Shown here piece after piece: positions 16,590 through 25,175 of a stretch of 64,000 nt of DNA. Below the pieces are notes generated by a model. It worked only from the letters and a program-made list of their open reading frames with translations. It did not search any database and had not been told where the DNA came from. This stretch comes from Streptomyces sp. NBC_00448 (GTDB taxonomy: Bacteria; Actinomycetota; Actinomycetes; Streptomycetales; Streptomycetaceae). The position numbers and the translations under genes are program-made. The stretch's first letter is position 1. Every line of letters starts with the position of its first letter. The DNA lies in NCBI RefSeq assembly GCF_036014115.1, contig NZ_CP107913.1, positions 4,139,001-4,203,000 of the forward strand. Reading direction: 5' to 3'.

Positions 16590-18928
16590 GCACCACCCCC
16601 CACGACCGCGAACCGGCAGGACCCGAAGGACCCGCAGGGCCCGAAGTCCGTTCGGCCGCGGCACCCGAAGCCCCCGCGCCCGCCCCCTCCGCCGCCGCGC
16701 TCACCGGCAAGCGGCGGATCGCCTTCGCCGCGTGGGTGGACACCGACCGGCTGCCCGGCCTGCTGGCGCTGCTGCGCAGCCTCGCGCTGACCAACCAGAC
16801 CGTGTGCGAGGACTTCCTCGTCCTGCACGACGGGCTGCCCGAGGGCGCCGCCGCCCGCATCGCGGCCCTGCACCCGCGCGCCCAACTCCGTTGTGTGCAG
16901 CCCGAGTCGGCGGCCCGTCTCGCGTCGTACGCGAAGGCCGCGGGCGGCACGGCCGAGCCGGGCGAGTACGGCGTGCTGGAGGCGTTCCGGGTCCGCGACC
17001 ACGACACCGTGATCGTGCTGGACACCGCGCGGGTGGCGTGCGGCCCGCTCGGCCGGCTGCTCACGCTGCGCCGCGGCCTGGCGGCGGCACCGTACCGGGT
17101 GGGCGAGGACGGGCCGGGCACGGATGTGCTGGTGCTCCAGCGAGAGCACCTGACGGACGCGTTCTGCGCCCGGCTGGACGCGGTGGCGCTCGACGGCGGC
17201 CACCCGCGCGAGCGGGCCGCGGCGGGGGTGCTGGCGGCAGCGCTGGACGGGGAGTTCGTGCCGCTGGACGTCGACGGGGTGTTCACGACAGTGGACCATG
17301 AGCCGGGCGAACCAGGCTCCGTATCAAGGGAGTTCGGGGCGGCCGAGGACGCGGACGAGGCGGACGCCGGTTTCCGGGCGGAGTTCATGGCGCTGCCGGG
17401 CGCCGCGCACCACGACCTGCTCGTGCACTTCGGCACCCCGCACACCGCCAGGACCGGCGACGTCGGCTGCGCCCGCCGGGTCGCGGCCTCGCACATCGCC
17501 GCGGGCGAGTACCAGGACGCGGTGGACCTGCTCGGTTCGGTGCACATCCCGGTGGACGACGCGTGGCCGCACGAGGTCTACGGCCAGGCGCTGATGAGCG
17601 TCTCCCGCGACGACGAGGCGCGGGCGCACCTGCGGCTGGCCACCGCCTCCCCCAACTGGGCGCCGCCCGCCTTCGCCCGGCTGGCCCAGATCGCCTGGGT
17701 GCGCGGAGACGACGACGCCGCAAGGGAGTTGGCGCTCGCCGGGCTCGACGCGGACCCGACCCATCGGCCGTGCCGGCAGATGCTGCTGCGTACCGCCGCC
17801 GGCGACGGCCCCGCCGGGCAGTCCGACGCGCCCGAACCCGCCGACCGGCGGGAGCAGTTGGCGCATGTCGCGTTCTACATGCCGCAGCAGGGCAACGCGG
17901 GCGACAAGGTGCTGCCCGAGGCCGTACGACTCGCGTTCGGCCCCGACGCGGGCCCGCGCCGCTGGCACTCCGTCCACGCCCACCGTCTCTTCGACGAGGC
18001 CGCGCTGGAACGGGTCAACTCCCGGCGCGGGCTGGTGATCGGCGGCGGCGGGCTGTTCCTGCCCGACACCATGCCCAACGGCAACAGCGCCTGGCAGTGG
18101 AACGTCCCCGACGACCTGCTGGGGCGGATCGAGGTGCCCATCGCGGTCTACGCGGTCGGCTTCAACGTCTTCGACGGCCAGTCCTACCGGCACGACCGGT
18201 TCCGCACGGCGCTGCGCCGGCTCGCCGAGCGGGCGGTCTTCTTCGGCCTGCGCAACCACGGCTCCATCGCGCAGGTGCGCCGCCTGCTGCCGCCCGAACT
18301 CCACGACAAGGTGCGCTTCCAGCCCTGCCCCACCACCGTCACCCGCCACCTGGTCCCCGGCTGGACCGACCCCGAGCGACGTGACGAGACCATCCTGCTC
18401 AACGCCGCGTACGACCGCGCGGGGCTGCGGTTCGGCCACGACTACGGCCACTTCCTCGCCGAACTCGCCTCCTCCATAAGGACATTGGGCGCCCACGCCG
18501 AAGTACGCTGCGTCGCCCACACGGTCGAGGACGAGCGGATCGCGTACGACCTGCGGCGCGAGCACGGCGTCACGATGCCCGTCGTACCCATGTACGACTT
18601 CGACAACGACCAGATCCGCGCGACCTATGCCCGCACCAAGCTGGTGATCGGCATGCGCGGGCACGCCGGGATGGTCCCGTTCGGCTGCGGCACCCCCGTC
18701 ATCAGCCTCATCTCCCACCCCAAGATGGCGTATTTCCTCGCGGACATCGAACGCCCCGAGTGGGGTGTGTCCGTCCACGACCGCGACCTCTCCGCACACC
18801 TCACCGACCGCGCGACCGCCCTCCTCCTCAACCACGAAGCGGCTGTCGCCGACGTCCACGAACGCCAGCACATGCTGTGGCGCGTCACCCAATCCAACGC
18901 GGCCACCCTCCGCACCCTCGGGTTCTGA
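16586..18928 (+). CDS. GT-A/TPR/polysaccharide pyruvyl-transferase fusion
   Basis: A 780-residue multidomain protein. Residues about 45-265 resemble a GT-A (GT8-like) glycosyltransferase domain (KRRIAFAAWVDTDRLPGLL, VLHDG, HDTVIVLD). The middle (about 290-410) is TPR-like. About 430-740 match the polysaccharide pyruvyl transferase family, with QQGNAGDKVLPEA, LVIGGGGLFLPD, FGLRNHGS and a late VIGMRGHAGMVPFGCGTPVIS. Such C-terminal domains add pyruvate ketals to cell-surface sugars, or work as related transferases. The gene overlaps the GT29-like gene by four bases and is likely co-expressed. I infer a two-enzyme pathway decorating a surface polymer; the acceptor is unknown. Confidence 0.87.
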   Translation: MSTTPHDREPAGPEGPAGPEVRSAAAPEAPAPAPSAAALTGKRRIAFAAWVDTDRLPGLLALLRSLALTNQTVCEDFLVLHDGLPEGAAARIAALHPRAQLRCVQPESAARLASYAKAAGGTAEPGEYGVLEAFRVRDHDTVIVLDTARVACGPLGRLLTLRRGLAAAPYRVGEDGPGTDVLVLQREHLTDAFCARLDAVALDGGHPRERAAAGVLAAALDGEFVPLDVDGVFTTVDHEPGEPGSVSREFGAAEDADEADAGFRAEFMALPGAAHHDLLVHFGTPHTARTGDVGCARRVAASHIAAGEYQDAVDLLGSVHIPVDDAWPHEVYGQALMSVSRDDEARAHLRLATASPNWAPPAFARLAQIAWVRGDDDAARELALAGLDADPTHRPCRQMLLRTAAGDGPAGQSDAPEPADRREQLAHVAFYMPQQGNAGDKVLPEAVRLAFGPDAGPRRWHSVHAHRLFDEAALERVNSRRGLVIGGGGLFLPDTMPNGNSAWQWNVPDDLLGRIEVPIAVYAVGFNVFDGQSYRHDRFRTALRRLAERAVFFGLRNHGSIAQVRRLLPPELHDKVRFQPCPTTVTRHLVPGWTDPERRDETILLNAAYDRAGLRFGHDYGHFLAELASSIRTLGAHAEVRCVAHTVEDERIAYDLRREHGVTMPVVPMYDFDNDQIRATYARTKLVIGMRGHAGMVPFGCGTPVISLISHPKMAYFLADIERPEWGVSVHDRDLSAHLTDRATALLLNHEAAVADVHERQHMLWRVTQSNAATLRTLGF

Positions 18929-19455
18929 TGAGGCGCCCCTTGGGTACGTACTCGTCTGCCGTCCGGCTCGTGGCGGATGGGGGTACCTCCCAGGCGAAGC
19001 GCTGGGGGAGCGCAGTTCCCCGCGCCCCCCTGCGGGGTGGCTGCCTCGTCCTCGGCTGACGGCCGGCTCTGGCTTGTCGCGCAGTTCCCCGCGCCCCTGA
19101 TCTGATGATGTGCGGCTCCTCCGCAGCGCCCGGCCACCCCTGGTACGTGGGAACCCCGCACCCAACAGCGACGAGCAACCCCAACAGGGGCGCGGGGAAC
19201 TGCGCGACGAGCCACGGTGCAGCGGCACTGTGGAACGACGAGCAACCCGAACAGGGGCGCGGGGAACTGCGCGACAAGCCCACCACCGGGCGCAAGCCGG
19301 GGACGAGGCGGGCACCCCCACGGCGGGGAGCCGTACAGCACCGCACCCCGCTGCGAGAGAGGGTCCCGGGACGGGGTAGGGAGGGGCACCCGGGGGGGTC
19401 AGGGGCGGCCACTCCGCAGGAGGTACGTGCGGGATGCACGGGCTAAGCTGAGGGG
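18929..19455. repeat. Intergenic repeat island 2
   Basis: No gene. It contains the GGGGGTACCTCCCAGGCGAA element (about 18977), GCGCAGTTCCCCGCGCC copies (about 19009 and 19080) and the inverse copies (about 19192 and 19253). The middle is an inverted version of part of island 1 and the last 100 bases are a direct copy of island 1's tail. Islands 1 and 2 therefore flank the two-gene glycan unit. Confidence 0.8.
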
Positions 19456-19911
19456 ATGACCGAATCCACCGCCGGAGAGCAGATCGCCGAGGACTTCGGG
19501 GACATCGTCCGCCGGGAATCGCGCGCCGTGGTCTACGGCGAACTCACCGCGGGCCTGGGCCCGGCCCTGGACGAGGCCACCTACCCCGTGCTGAGCGGCC
19601 TCGCCAGGGGCGGCCCCCGCAGCGCCGCCCGCCTGGGCCACGCCATCGGTCTGGACCGCTCCGTGGTCAGCCGGCACGCCGACCGGCTCCAGGGCGCGGG
19701 CCTGCTCCGGCGCGAACCCGACCCCTCCGACCGCCGCGCCAGCCTGCTCGTCCTGACCGCCGAGGGCGAGCGCGTCGTCGCCCGGATGCGCGCCCGTCTG
19801 GCCGAGCGGTTCGACGCCTACCTCGCGCACTGGCCGCCCGCCGAGGCCGAGGCGTTCGCCCGCGCCCTGCACCGCTTCACCCAGGAAGCCCTGCTTCCAC
19901 GGGAGTCGTAG
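19456..19911 (+). CDS. MarR-family regulator
   Basis: A 151-residue MarR protein. The winged helix spans about residues 40-105, including SAARLGHAIGLDRSVVSRHADRLQGAGLLRRE and a wing with DPSDRRASLLVLTAEG. Dimerisation helices flank it. It precedes a glutamate decarboxylase gene by 110 bases on the same strand, but nothing shows that it controls it. MarR proteins bind short palindromes and respond to small phenolic or oxidant ligands. The ATG follows a weak AGGGG site. Confidence 0.9.
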   Translation: MTESTAGEQIAEDFGDIVRRESRAVVYGELTAGLGPALDEATYPVLSGLARGGPRSAARLGHAIGLDRSVVSRHADRLQGAGLLRREPDPSDRRASLLVLTAEGERVVARMRARLAERFDAYLAHWPPAEAEAFARALHRFTQEALLPRES

Positions 19912-20021
19912 GGCCTGCGGGCCGCGCGGATAGCCCGTAACGTCGTGCGCGTACGGCGGTAGGACCGTACGGGCTGGACGGCCCGACCGGTCACCGCTCC
20001 GCTGCCGGGAAGGTCCCCCGC

Positions 20022-21425
20022 ATGTCGTTGCACAAAGGTTCGGGCTCCCCCCACGAGGTCTCCGTCAATCCGTTCTACCTCGGCGCCGCCGATCCGATCG
20101 GCGCCATGCAGACCGCCCCGCCCAAGCACCGCCTGCCCGACGGTCCGATGACCCCCTCCGCGGCGTACCAGCTCGTGCACGACGAGCTGATGCTCGACGG
20201 CAACTCCCGGCTCAACCTCGCCACGTTCGTGACCACGTGGATGGAGCCGCAGGCCAACGTGCTGATGGCCGAGTGCGTCGACAAGAACATGATCGACAAG
20301 GACGAGTACCCGCGCACGGCCGAGCTGGAGCGGCGCTGCGTGTCGATGCTCGCCGACCTGTGGAACGCCCCCGACCCCGGCTCGGTCGTCGGCTGCTCGA
20401 CCACCGGTTCCTCCGAAGCCTGCATGCTCGCCGGGATGGCGCTCAAGCGCCGCTGGTCCAAGCGCACCCCGGGTTACCCGGCCACCGCCCGGCCGAACCT
20501 GGTGATGGGTGCCAACGTCCAGGTGTGCTGGGAGAAGTTCTGCACGTTCTGGGAGGTCGAACCGCGGCTCGCGCCGATGAGCGGCGACCGGCTGCACCTG
20601 GACGCCGAGGCCGCGCTGGCGCTGTGCGACGAGAACACCATCGGCGTGGTGGCCGTCCTCGGCTCCACCTTCGACGGGTCGTACGAGCCGGTCGCCGAGA
20701 TCTGCGCGGCCCTGGACGACTACGAGCAGCGCACCGGCACCCACATCCCGGTCCACGTGGACGGCGCCTCCGGCGGCATGATCGCGCCGTTCCTCGACCC
20801 GGACCTGGAGTGGGACTTCCGGCTGCCGCGGGTCGCCTCGATCAACACCTCCGGCCACAAGTACGGGCTGGTCTACCCCGGCGTCGGCTGGGCGCTGTGG
20901 CGTGACACCGAGTCGCTGCCGGAGGAACTGGTCTTCCGGGTGAACTACCTCGGCGGCGACATGCCCACCTTCGCGCTGAACTTCTCCCGCCCGGGCGCCC
21001 AAGTGGTCGCGCAGTACTACTCCTTCCTGCGGCTGGGCCACGACGGCTACCGCGCGGTGCAGCAGTCCAGCCGGGAGGTGGCCACCTCCCTCGCGAAACG
21101 CTTCGAGGAACTGGACGACTTCCGGCTCATCACCAGGGGCGACCAGCTCCCGGTGTTCGCGGTCACCACCACGCCGGAGGTGACGGCGTACGACGTGTTC
21201 GACGTCTCGCGGCGGCTGCGCGAACGCGGCTGGCTGGTGCCCGCGTACACCTACCCGGCGAACCGGCAGGACCTGGCAGTGCTGCGGGTGGTGTGCCGCA
21301 ACGGCTTCTCCTTGGACCTGGCCCACCTGCTGATGGACGACGTGGCCTCGCTGCTGCCCGAACTGCGCCGCCAGGCGCACCCGTTGAACCGCCCCGAGTC
21401 GGTGGCCACCGCGTTCCACCACTGA
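20022..21425 (+). CDS. gadB: Glutamate decarboxylase
   Basis: A 467-residue PLP-dependent group II decarboxylase of the GadB type: Glu to GABA plus CO2, consuming a proton. Visible landmarks are FVTTWMEPQA near the N-terminus, the TTGSSEACMLAGMALKRRW phosphate-binding region, HVDGASGGMIAPF with the cofactor-interacting Asp, and SINTSGHKYG where Lys about 280 binds PLP. Length equals E. coli GadB (466). It contributes to acid resistance or GABA metabolism in the cytoplasm. No Glu/GABA antiporter is adjacent. A dodecin gene follows after 36 bases, probably in the same transcript, which ends at a hairpin at 21783-21820. Confidence 0.96.
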   Translation: MSLHKGSGSPHEVSVNPFYLGAADPIGAMQTAPPKHRLPDGPMTPSAAYQLVHDELMLDGNSRLNLATFVTTWMEPQANVLMAECVDKNMIDKDEYPRTAELERRCVSMLADLWNAPDPGSVVGCSTTGSSEACMLAGMALKRRWSKRTPGYPATARPNLVMGANVQVCWEKFCTFWEVEPRLAPMSGDRLHLDAEAALALCDENTIGVVAVLGSTFDGSYEPVAEICAALDDYEQRTGTHIPVHVDGASGGMIAPFLDPDLEWDFRLPRVASINTSGHKYGLVYPGVGWALWRDTESLPEELVFRVNYLGGDMPTFALNFSRPGAQVVAQYYSFLRLGHDGYRAVQQSSREVATSLAKRFEELDDFRLITRGDQLPVFAVTTTPEVTAYDVFDVSRRLRERGWLVPAYTYPANRQDLAVLRVVCRNGFSLDLAHLLMDDVASLLPELRRQAHPLNRPESVATAFHH

Positions 21426-21461
21426 GCGGGGCCGCTCCCCCCACACGAAAGGGACATCGTC

Positions 21462-21677
21462 ATGGCTGACCACACGTACCGCGTCACCGAGATCGTCGGC
21501 ACCTCGACCGAGGGCGTCGACGCCGCCGTCCGCAACGGCGTCCGGCGCGCCTCGCGCACCCTGCGCGGTCTGGACTGGTTCGAGATCACCCAGGTGCGCG
21601 GGCACATCGTCGACGGCGAGATCGACCACTACCAGGTCGGCCTGAAGGTGGGCTTCCGCCTGGAGGACGCGGAGTAG
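21462..21677 (+). CDS. Dodecin family protein
   Basis: A 71-residue dodecin, a small beta-alpha-beta-beta protein that assembles into a 12-mer storing flavins or CoA-like cofactors. The family pattern is complete: TYRVTEIVGTSTEGVDAAVRNGVRRAS, then W-F-E in LDWFEITQVRGHIVDG (the flavin-stacking Trp) and HYQVGLKVGFRLE at the end. It lies 36 bases after glutamate decarboxylase with an AAAGGGACAT ribosome site and probably shares its promoter. A link between flavin storage and GABA metabolism is not established. Confidence 0.95.
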   Translation: MADHTYRVTEIVGTSTEGVDAAVRNGVRRASRTLRGLDWFEITQVRGHIVDGEIDHYQVGLKVGFRLEDAE

Positions 21678-21697
21678 CCCGGCGGATCATTTCCCCG

Positions 21698-21769
21698 CCC
21701 GTCCCCGCGCCCGTCCCGGCGCCCGTCTTCGCACCCGTCCCGGCGCCCGTCTCCGTATCCGCCTCCGCG
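21698..21769. repeat. 12-bp tandem repeat, six units
   Basis: Six consecutive 12-base units with consensus CCCGTCYCCGCG, the last most divergent. Located between the dodecin stop and the terminator hairpin, so transcribed but not translated. As 12 is a multiple of three it could once have been coding, but no supported frame uses it. Confidence 0.75.
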
Positions 21770-21782
21770 CCGATTTTCCTCG

Positions 21783-21820
21783 CGCCCCCGTACCGCGCCG
21801 CGTTGCGCCGTACGGGGGCG
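21783..21820 (+). terminator. Terminator after gad-dodecin
   Basis: CGCCCCCGTAC (21783-21793) pairs with GTACGGGGGCG (21810-21820), an 11-bp perfect stem, followed directly by TTT. It is about 105 bases after the dodecin stop. Confidence 0.75.
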
Positions 21821-21988
21821 TTTGCCCGTACGGCCGCTGCCCGTTCGGCGCAACATCTCTCGCCAAGACCGACAATCCGGCAAATCCTCTTGTCATGAGG
21901 GCAGGTTTTCGCCCGGTTCGTGCGGTTGAGCCGCATACTCGGCCGGGTGGGCCCGCCGTGGACGCCGACGCATTCTCGGGAGCCCGCC

Positions 21989-22471
21989 ATGAGCCAATCC
22001 ACCGCAGCCACCCCGCCTCCCGGATCGAACCCGCCAGGCTCCACCGGCGGCCACGACCCCCGCGACGACTCGCGCAGCGCCTGGGCGGCCGGCGGCGCCG
22101 TCTTCGCCGGGCTGATGCTGATGATCAACGGCGTGCTGGCGATCCTCGAAGGAATCGTCGGCATCGCCAAGGACTCCGTCTACGTGCGCACCCGCGGCGA
22201 CTACGTCTACAAGTTCGACGTGACCGCGTGGGGCTGGATTCACCTGGTCCTGGGCGTCATCGCCCTGCTGGTCGGCTACTTCCTGCTGCGGGGCCTGGTG
22301 TGGGCACGGTTCATCGGCATCTTCATCGCCGGCCTGAACCTGATCGCGAACTTCATGTTCCTGCCCTACCAGCCGATCTGGGCGATCATCATGATCGCGA
22401 TCGACACGTTCGTGATCTGGGCGCTGGCCACCTACCACCCGCGCAAGCTGCCGTACGGGAGCGCGCTGTGA
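21989..22471 (+). CDS. DUF7144-type four-helix membrane protein
   Basis: A 160-residue membrane protein with a polar Pro/Gly-rich N-terminal 30 residues and four predicted helices. Signature stretches are WAAGGAVFAGLMLMINGVLAILEGI, WGWIHLVLGVIALLVGYFLL, a RFIGIFIAGLNLIANF helix and a final WAIIMIAIDTFVIWAL. This is the pattern of a common actinobacterial membrane family of unknown role. ATG 21989 is preceded by GGGAG. Its stop overlaps the next gene at GTGA, coupling it to an MreB-like protein, which hints at a role at the membrane with a cytoskeletal ATPase; that link is inference. Confidence 0.87.
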   Translation: MSQSTAATPPPGSNPPGSTGGHDPRDDSRSAWAAGGAVFAGLMLMINGVLAILEGIVGIAKDSVYVRTRGDYVYKFDVTAWGWIHLVLGVIALLVGYFLLRGLVWARFIGIFIAGLNLIANFMFLPYQPIWAIIMIAIDTFVIWALATYHPRKLPYGSAL

Positions 22472-23523
22472 ACCCCAACCTGCTGTCCCCCAGCCTCGAC
22501 CAACTGCGGCGCTGCACCATCGCGGTGGACATCGGCGCCGCCCGCACCCGGGTCCACCTGCGCGGTAGCGGCCTCGTGGTCGACGAGCCGAGCGTCGCCG
22601 CGGTGGACATCCGCACCGGGGCGCTGATCGCCGTCGGCAAGCAGGCGGAGACGATGTCCGGCCGCACCCCCGACCACATCCGGGTGGCCCGCCCGGTGGC
22701 CGGCGGCGCGGTCGTCGACATCGAGATGGCCCAGCGGATGCTGCGGCACGTCCTCGGCGACAAGCTCGGCCGGCGCTGGCTGCGGCTGCGCGGCACCCCC
22801 GTGATGCGCGCGGCGGTGTGCATGCCGCACGGCAGCGCCCCGATCGCCCGCCGCGCCGCCGCCGAGACGATGTACGGGCTCGGCGCGCGCCGGGTGGAGA
22901 TGGTGGACACGCTGATCTCCGCGGCGGTCGGCTGCGGGCTGCCCGTGGAGCACCCCGAGGCCACGATGATCGTGGTGTGCGGGGCGGGGACGACCCAGGT
23001 CGCGGTGCTCTCGCTCGGCTCCATCGTGGCCGCGGAGACCGTGCCGGTCGGCGGCGACGCGATCGACCGGGCGGTGGTGGACCACCTGCGCAGCAACCAC
23101 GCGCTGATGCTGCCGAGCCAGGCGGTGCGGCCGCTGCACAAGGTGCTCGGCACGGCCGAGTCCGGCGGCACCACCACCACCGAGGTCTACGGGCGGGACG
23201 TGGCCAGCGGGCTGGCCCGCTCGGTCCTGGTCGAGACCGAGGTGGTGCGCAGCGCGATGCGCACCCCCCTCAACGCGGTGCTCGACGCCATCACGAACGT
23301 GCTGCGCCGCTGCGCCCCCGACCTCGTCTCCGACCTGGCCGACCGCGGGATCATGCTGGCCGGCGGCAGCGCGCACATGCCCGGGCTCGACCTGATGCTC
23401 CGCGAGGCCACGAACATGCCGGTGAACGTGGCGCCCAACCCCGACACGGTCGCCGTCCGCGGGCTCGGCGCGATGATCGAGGGGAAGGTCAGGCCGATGG
23501 TGCTCAGCCCGATCACCGCGTGA
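22468..23523 (+). CDS. MreB/Mbl-like actin-family protein
   Basis: A 351-residue actin-fold ATPase. Phosphate-1 loop IAVDIGAARTRVHLRG, phosphate-2/hinge region AVGCGLPVEHPEATMIVVCGAGTTQVAVLSLG, and adenosine motif IMLAGGSAHMPGLDLML are visible. It departs from canonical MreB: the usual DLGT is D-I-G-A and the second loop reads V-C-G-A-G-T-T, so it is probably one of the Streptomyces MreB paralogues (Mbl/SCO-type) used in spore-wall or surface processes. GTG 22468 overlaps the upstream membrane gene by four bases. A strong hairpin follows the stop at 23543-23577. Confidence 0.9.
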   Translation: MNPNLLSPSLDQLRRCTIAVDIGAARTRVHLRGSGLVVDEPSVAAVDIRTGALIAVGKQAETMSGRTPDHIRVARPVAGGAVVDIEMAQRMLRHVLGDKLGRRWLRLRGTPVMRAAVCMPHGSAPIARRAAAETMYGLGARRVEMVDTLISAAVGCGLPVEHPEATMIVVCGAGTTQVAVLSLGSIVAAETVPVGGDAIDRAVVDHLRSNHALMLPSQAVRPLHKVLGTAESGGTTTTEVYGRDVASGLARSVLVETEVVRSAMRTPLNAVLDAITNVLRRCAPDLVSDLADRGIMLAGGSAHMPGLDLMLREATNMPVNVAPNPDTVAVRGLGAMIEGKVRPMVLSPITA

Positions 23524-23542
23524 GGCGGCCGGCTCGACCCAC

Positions 23543-23577
23543 GGGCGGCCCCGGAGCTCTCGGCTCCGGGGCCGCCC
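23543..23577 (+). terminator. Terminator after mreB-like gene
   Basis: A perfect 15-bp stem (23543-23557 with 23563-23577) and a 5-base loop TCTCG, 20 bases after the stop. Confidence 0.85.
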
Positions 23578-23627
23578 GCATGTTCCGGGCCCGCCCGCGC
23601 GTTCCGGGGCCGGGGAGAATGCGGGGC

Positions 23628-23996
23628 ATGCTGAGAATCGGTTCGGTGGTGATGGGCGTCGGCGACGTGGCGCGGGCGTCGGCGTTCTGGATGCGGGCGC
23701 TGGACTACGTGCCGCGGGAGGAGCCGGAGGACGACTGGGTCGTACTGGTGCCCGCCGCCGGGAGTGGGCCGCAGCTGTCGCTGGGGCTGAGCGAGACCCC
23801 GGTGCAGGAGTACCCCAGGGTGCACCTGGACCTGTACGCGGGGGACGCGGCCGACCAGGCCGCGGAGGTGGAGCGGCTGCTGGCGCTGGGCGCGCGGCGG
23901 GTGGACTGGCACGACTATCCCGAGGACGCCGACTTCGTGGTGCTCGCGGACACCGAGGGAAACCGCTTCTGCGTGATCGACACCGGCCACAGTTGA
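23628..23996 (+). CDS. VOC/glyoxalase-fold protein
   Basis: A 122-residue vicinal-oxygen-chelate protein, the usual single-chain length. It has beta-alpha-beta-beta-beta modules with RIGSVVMGVGDVARASAFWMRALDY at the N-terminus, a His/Asp-containing RVHLDLYAGD strand and DFVVLADTEGNRFCVID at the end. VOC members bind metals or antibiotics or catalyse dioxygenase/isomerase steps; the substrate cannot be inferred. I use ATG 23628; an ATG at 23619 in the same frame is equally possible given GGGGAGA just upstream. It converges on the DUF2786 gene with a 26-base gap. Confidence 0.9.
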   Translation: MLRIGSVVMGVGDVARASAFWMRALDYVPREEPEDDWVVLVPAAGSGPQLSLGLSETPVQEYPRVHLDLYAGDAADQAAEVERLLALGARRVDWHDYPEDADFVVLADTEGNRFCVIDTGHS

Positions 23997-24022
23997 GCCG
24001 CGATCGCGCCGGCCGACGGCCC

Positions 24023-25045
24023 CTACCCGTCGCGGAGTCGGGCGCGGTCGGCGGCCGTACGGCCGTGCCGCCAGCCGTCCAGGTCGCGGCCCTTGAGCCG
24101 GGTGGCGGTGGTCCGGGGGAAGAGGCGCCGCGTGGTGTCGCGTACGGCGAGGTCGCGTGCGGCCAGGGCCGGCAGCAGTGCGGGGCCGGCCTCGCGGGCG
24201 GCCTCGGCGACCTCCGCGTCGGTGGCGGCGGTGAGGCGTTCGCGGACCCGGGCGGCGTACGCGATCAGGAAGGACTCGCGGAAGTCGCGGGAGCGGGAGG
24301 AGCGGCCGCGGTGCAGGGCGCGGTCGGCCTGCACCAGGAGCGAGGTGAACATCACCTCGACCGCTTCCAGGTCCGCGGGGTGCCCGACGACGGTGGCGAA
24401 GCCGAATTCCGAGGACCAGACGGACTCGCAGCGGTTGGCGGCGGCCACCGCGTCCAGGAGGAGCGCTTTCGCGCCTTCGTAGGGACGGTCCACGCCGATC
24501 CTGCGGGCCGCGGGTGCGTCGGGGCCGCCGCCGTGCGCGGCGGCCAGCGCGGCCGCGTCGATGCTGTGCCGGGCCATCAGGTGCTGGGCCTTCGCCGACA
24601 GCGCTTCGGCTTCCTCCGGGAAGCCGGTGGACTCCGCTTTCGCCAGCAGGGCGCGGATACGGGCGAGGGCCTTGCCGCCGGGCCCGTCCCCCGGGTGGGG
24701 CGGCGGGGGGACGGTCAGGGCGGTGATCGGGGGGAGAGTGGCGTACAGGCGCAGCAGTTCGACGACGAGGAGGGCCGCCGAGAAGCGGTCCAGCCGTTCT
24801 CCGGCGACGAACTCGGCGATCCGCTGCCGCCCGGGCCGCGCCGCGAGGGCCTCGGCCAGCCGGTGGTGGTCGGCGCCCAGCTCCCGCCCGGCCATCCGTA
24901 CCAGGTCCGCGTCCTGCCACCCCCGCGCGGCCGCTTCCCGTAGGACCCGCGCGTACGCTTCCGCCGCGAGGGCCGCCCACCGCTCCCCCGCGCCCGCGAG
25001 CTGCGAAGCCGCGACCTCCGCTGCCCCCGTACCGAGCCACTCCAT
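24023..25045 (-). CDS. DUF2786 domain protein
   Basis: A 340-residue protein. The DUF2786 core lies about residues 143-180: KALARIRALLAKAEST, then FPEEAEALSAKAQHLMARHSID. It is followed by a conserved region with VWSSEFGFATVVGHPADLEAVEVMFTSLLVQADRAL. The family includes uncharacterised bacterial proteins and phage relatives of unknown function. The start at ATG 25045 is chosen over an upstream Arg/Pro-rich in-frame extension. It has no obvious partner, ends 26 bases from the convergent VOC gene, and is probably cytoplasmic. Confidence 0.87.
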   Translation of the reverse strand: MEWLGTGAAEVAASQLAGAGERWAALAAEAYARVLREAAARGWQDADLVRMAGRELGADHHRLAEALAARPGRQRIAEFVAGERLDRFSAALLVVELLRLYATLPPITALTVPPPPHPGDGPGGKALARIRALLAKAESTGFPEEAEALSAKAQHLMARHSIDAAALAAAHGGGPDAPAARRIGVDRPYEGAKALLLDAVAAANRCESVWSSEFGFATVVGHPADLEAVEVMFTSLLVQADRALHRGRSSRSRDFRESFLIAYAARVRERLTAATDAEVAEAAREAGPALLPALAARDLAVRDTTRRLFPRTTATRLKGRDLDGWRHGRTAADRARLRDG

Positions 25046-25175
25046 CCCCCCATCCTGCCCCACCGCCCGGCGCGCCCCGCCCGCCCACGGGTTCGGGCCG
25101 GCGGCCGGCCCGCGGCCACGAGGTCGTCGGGCTGCCCGGCCGGGCTCACCGGCCGGGCAGGCGGGACATCGCCCG

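Larger units (their letters stand above)
21678..21988. other. Intergenic region with tandem repeats and hairpin
   Basis: About 310 bases without a gene. It contains a six-copy 12-bp repeat (21698-21769) and a rho-independent-like hairpin (21783-21820), then presumably the promoter of the DUF7144/MreB-like operon. These are listed separately. Confidence 0.6.

Noticed and set aside
24093-24482. Plus-strand frame of 129 codons within the DUF2786 gene
   Set aside because: Arg/Ser/Ala-rich with no motif and no ribosome site; it lies wholly inside a well supported minus-strand gene.
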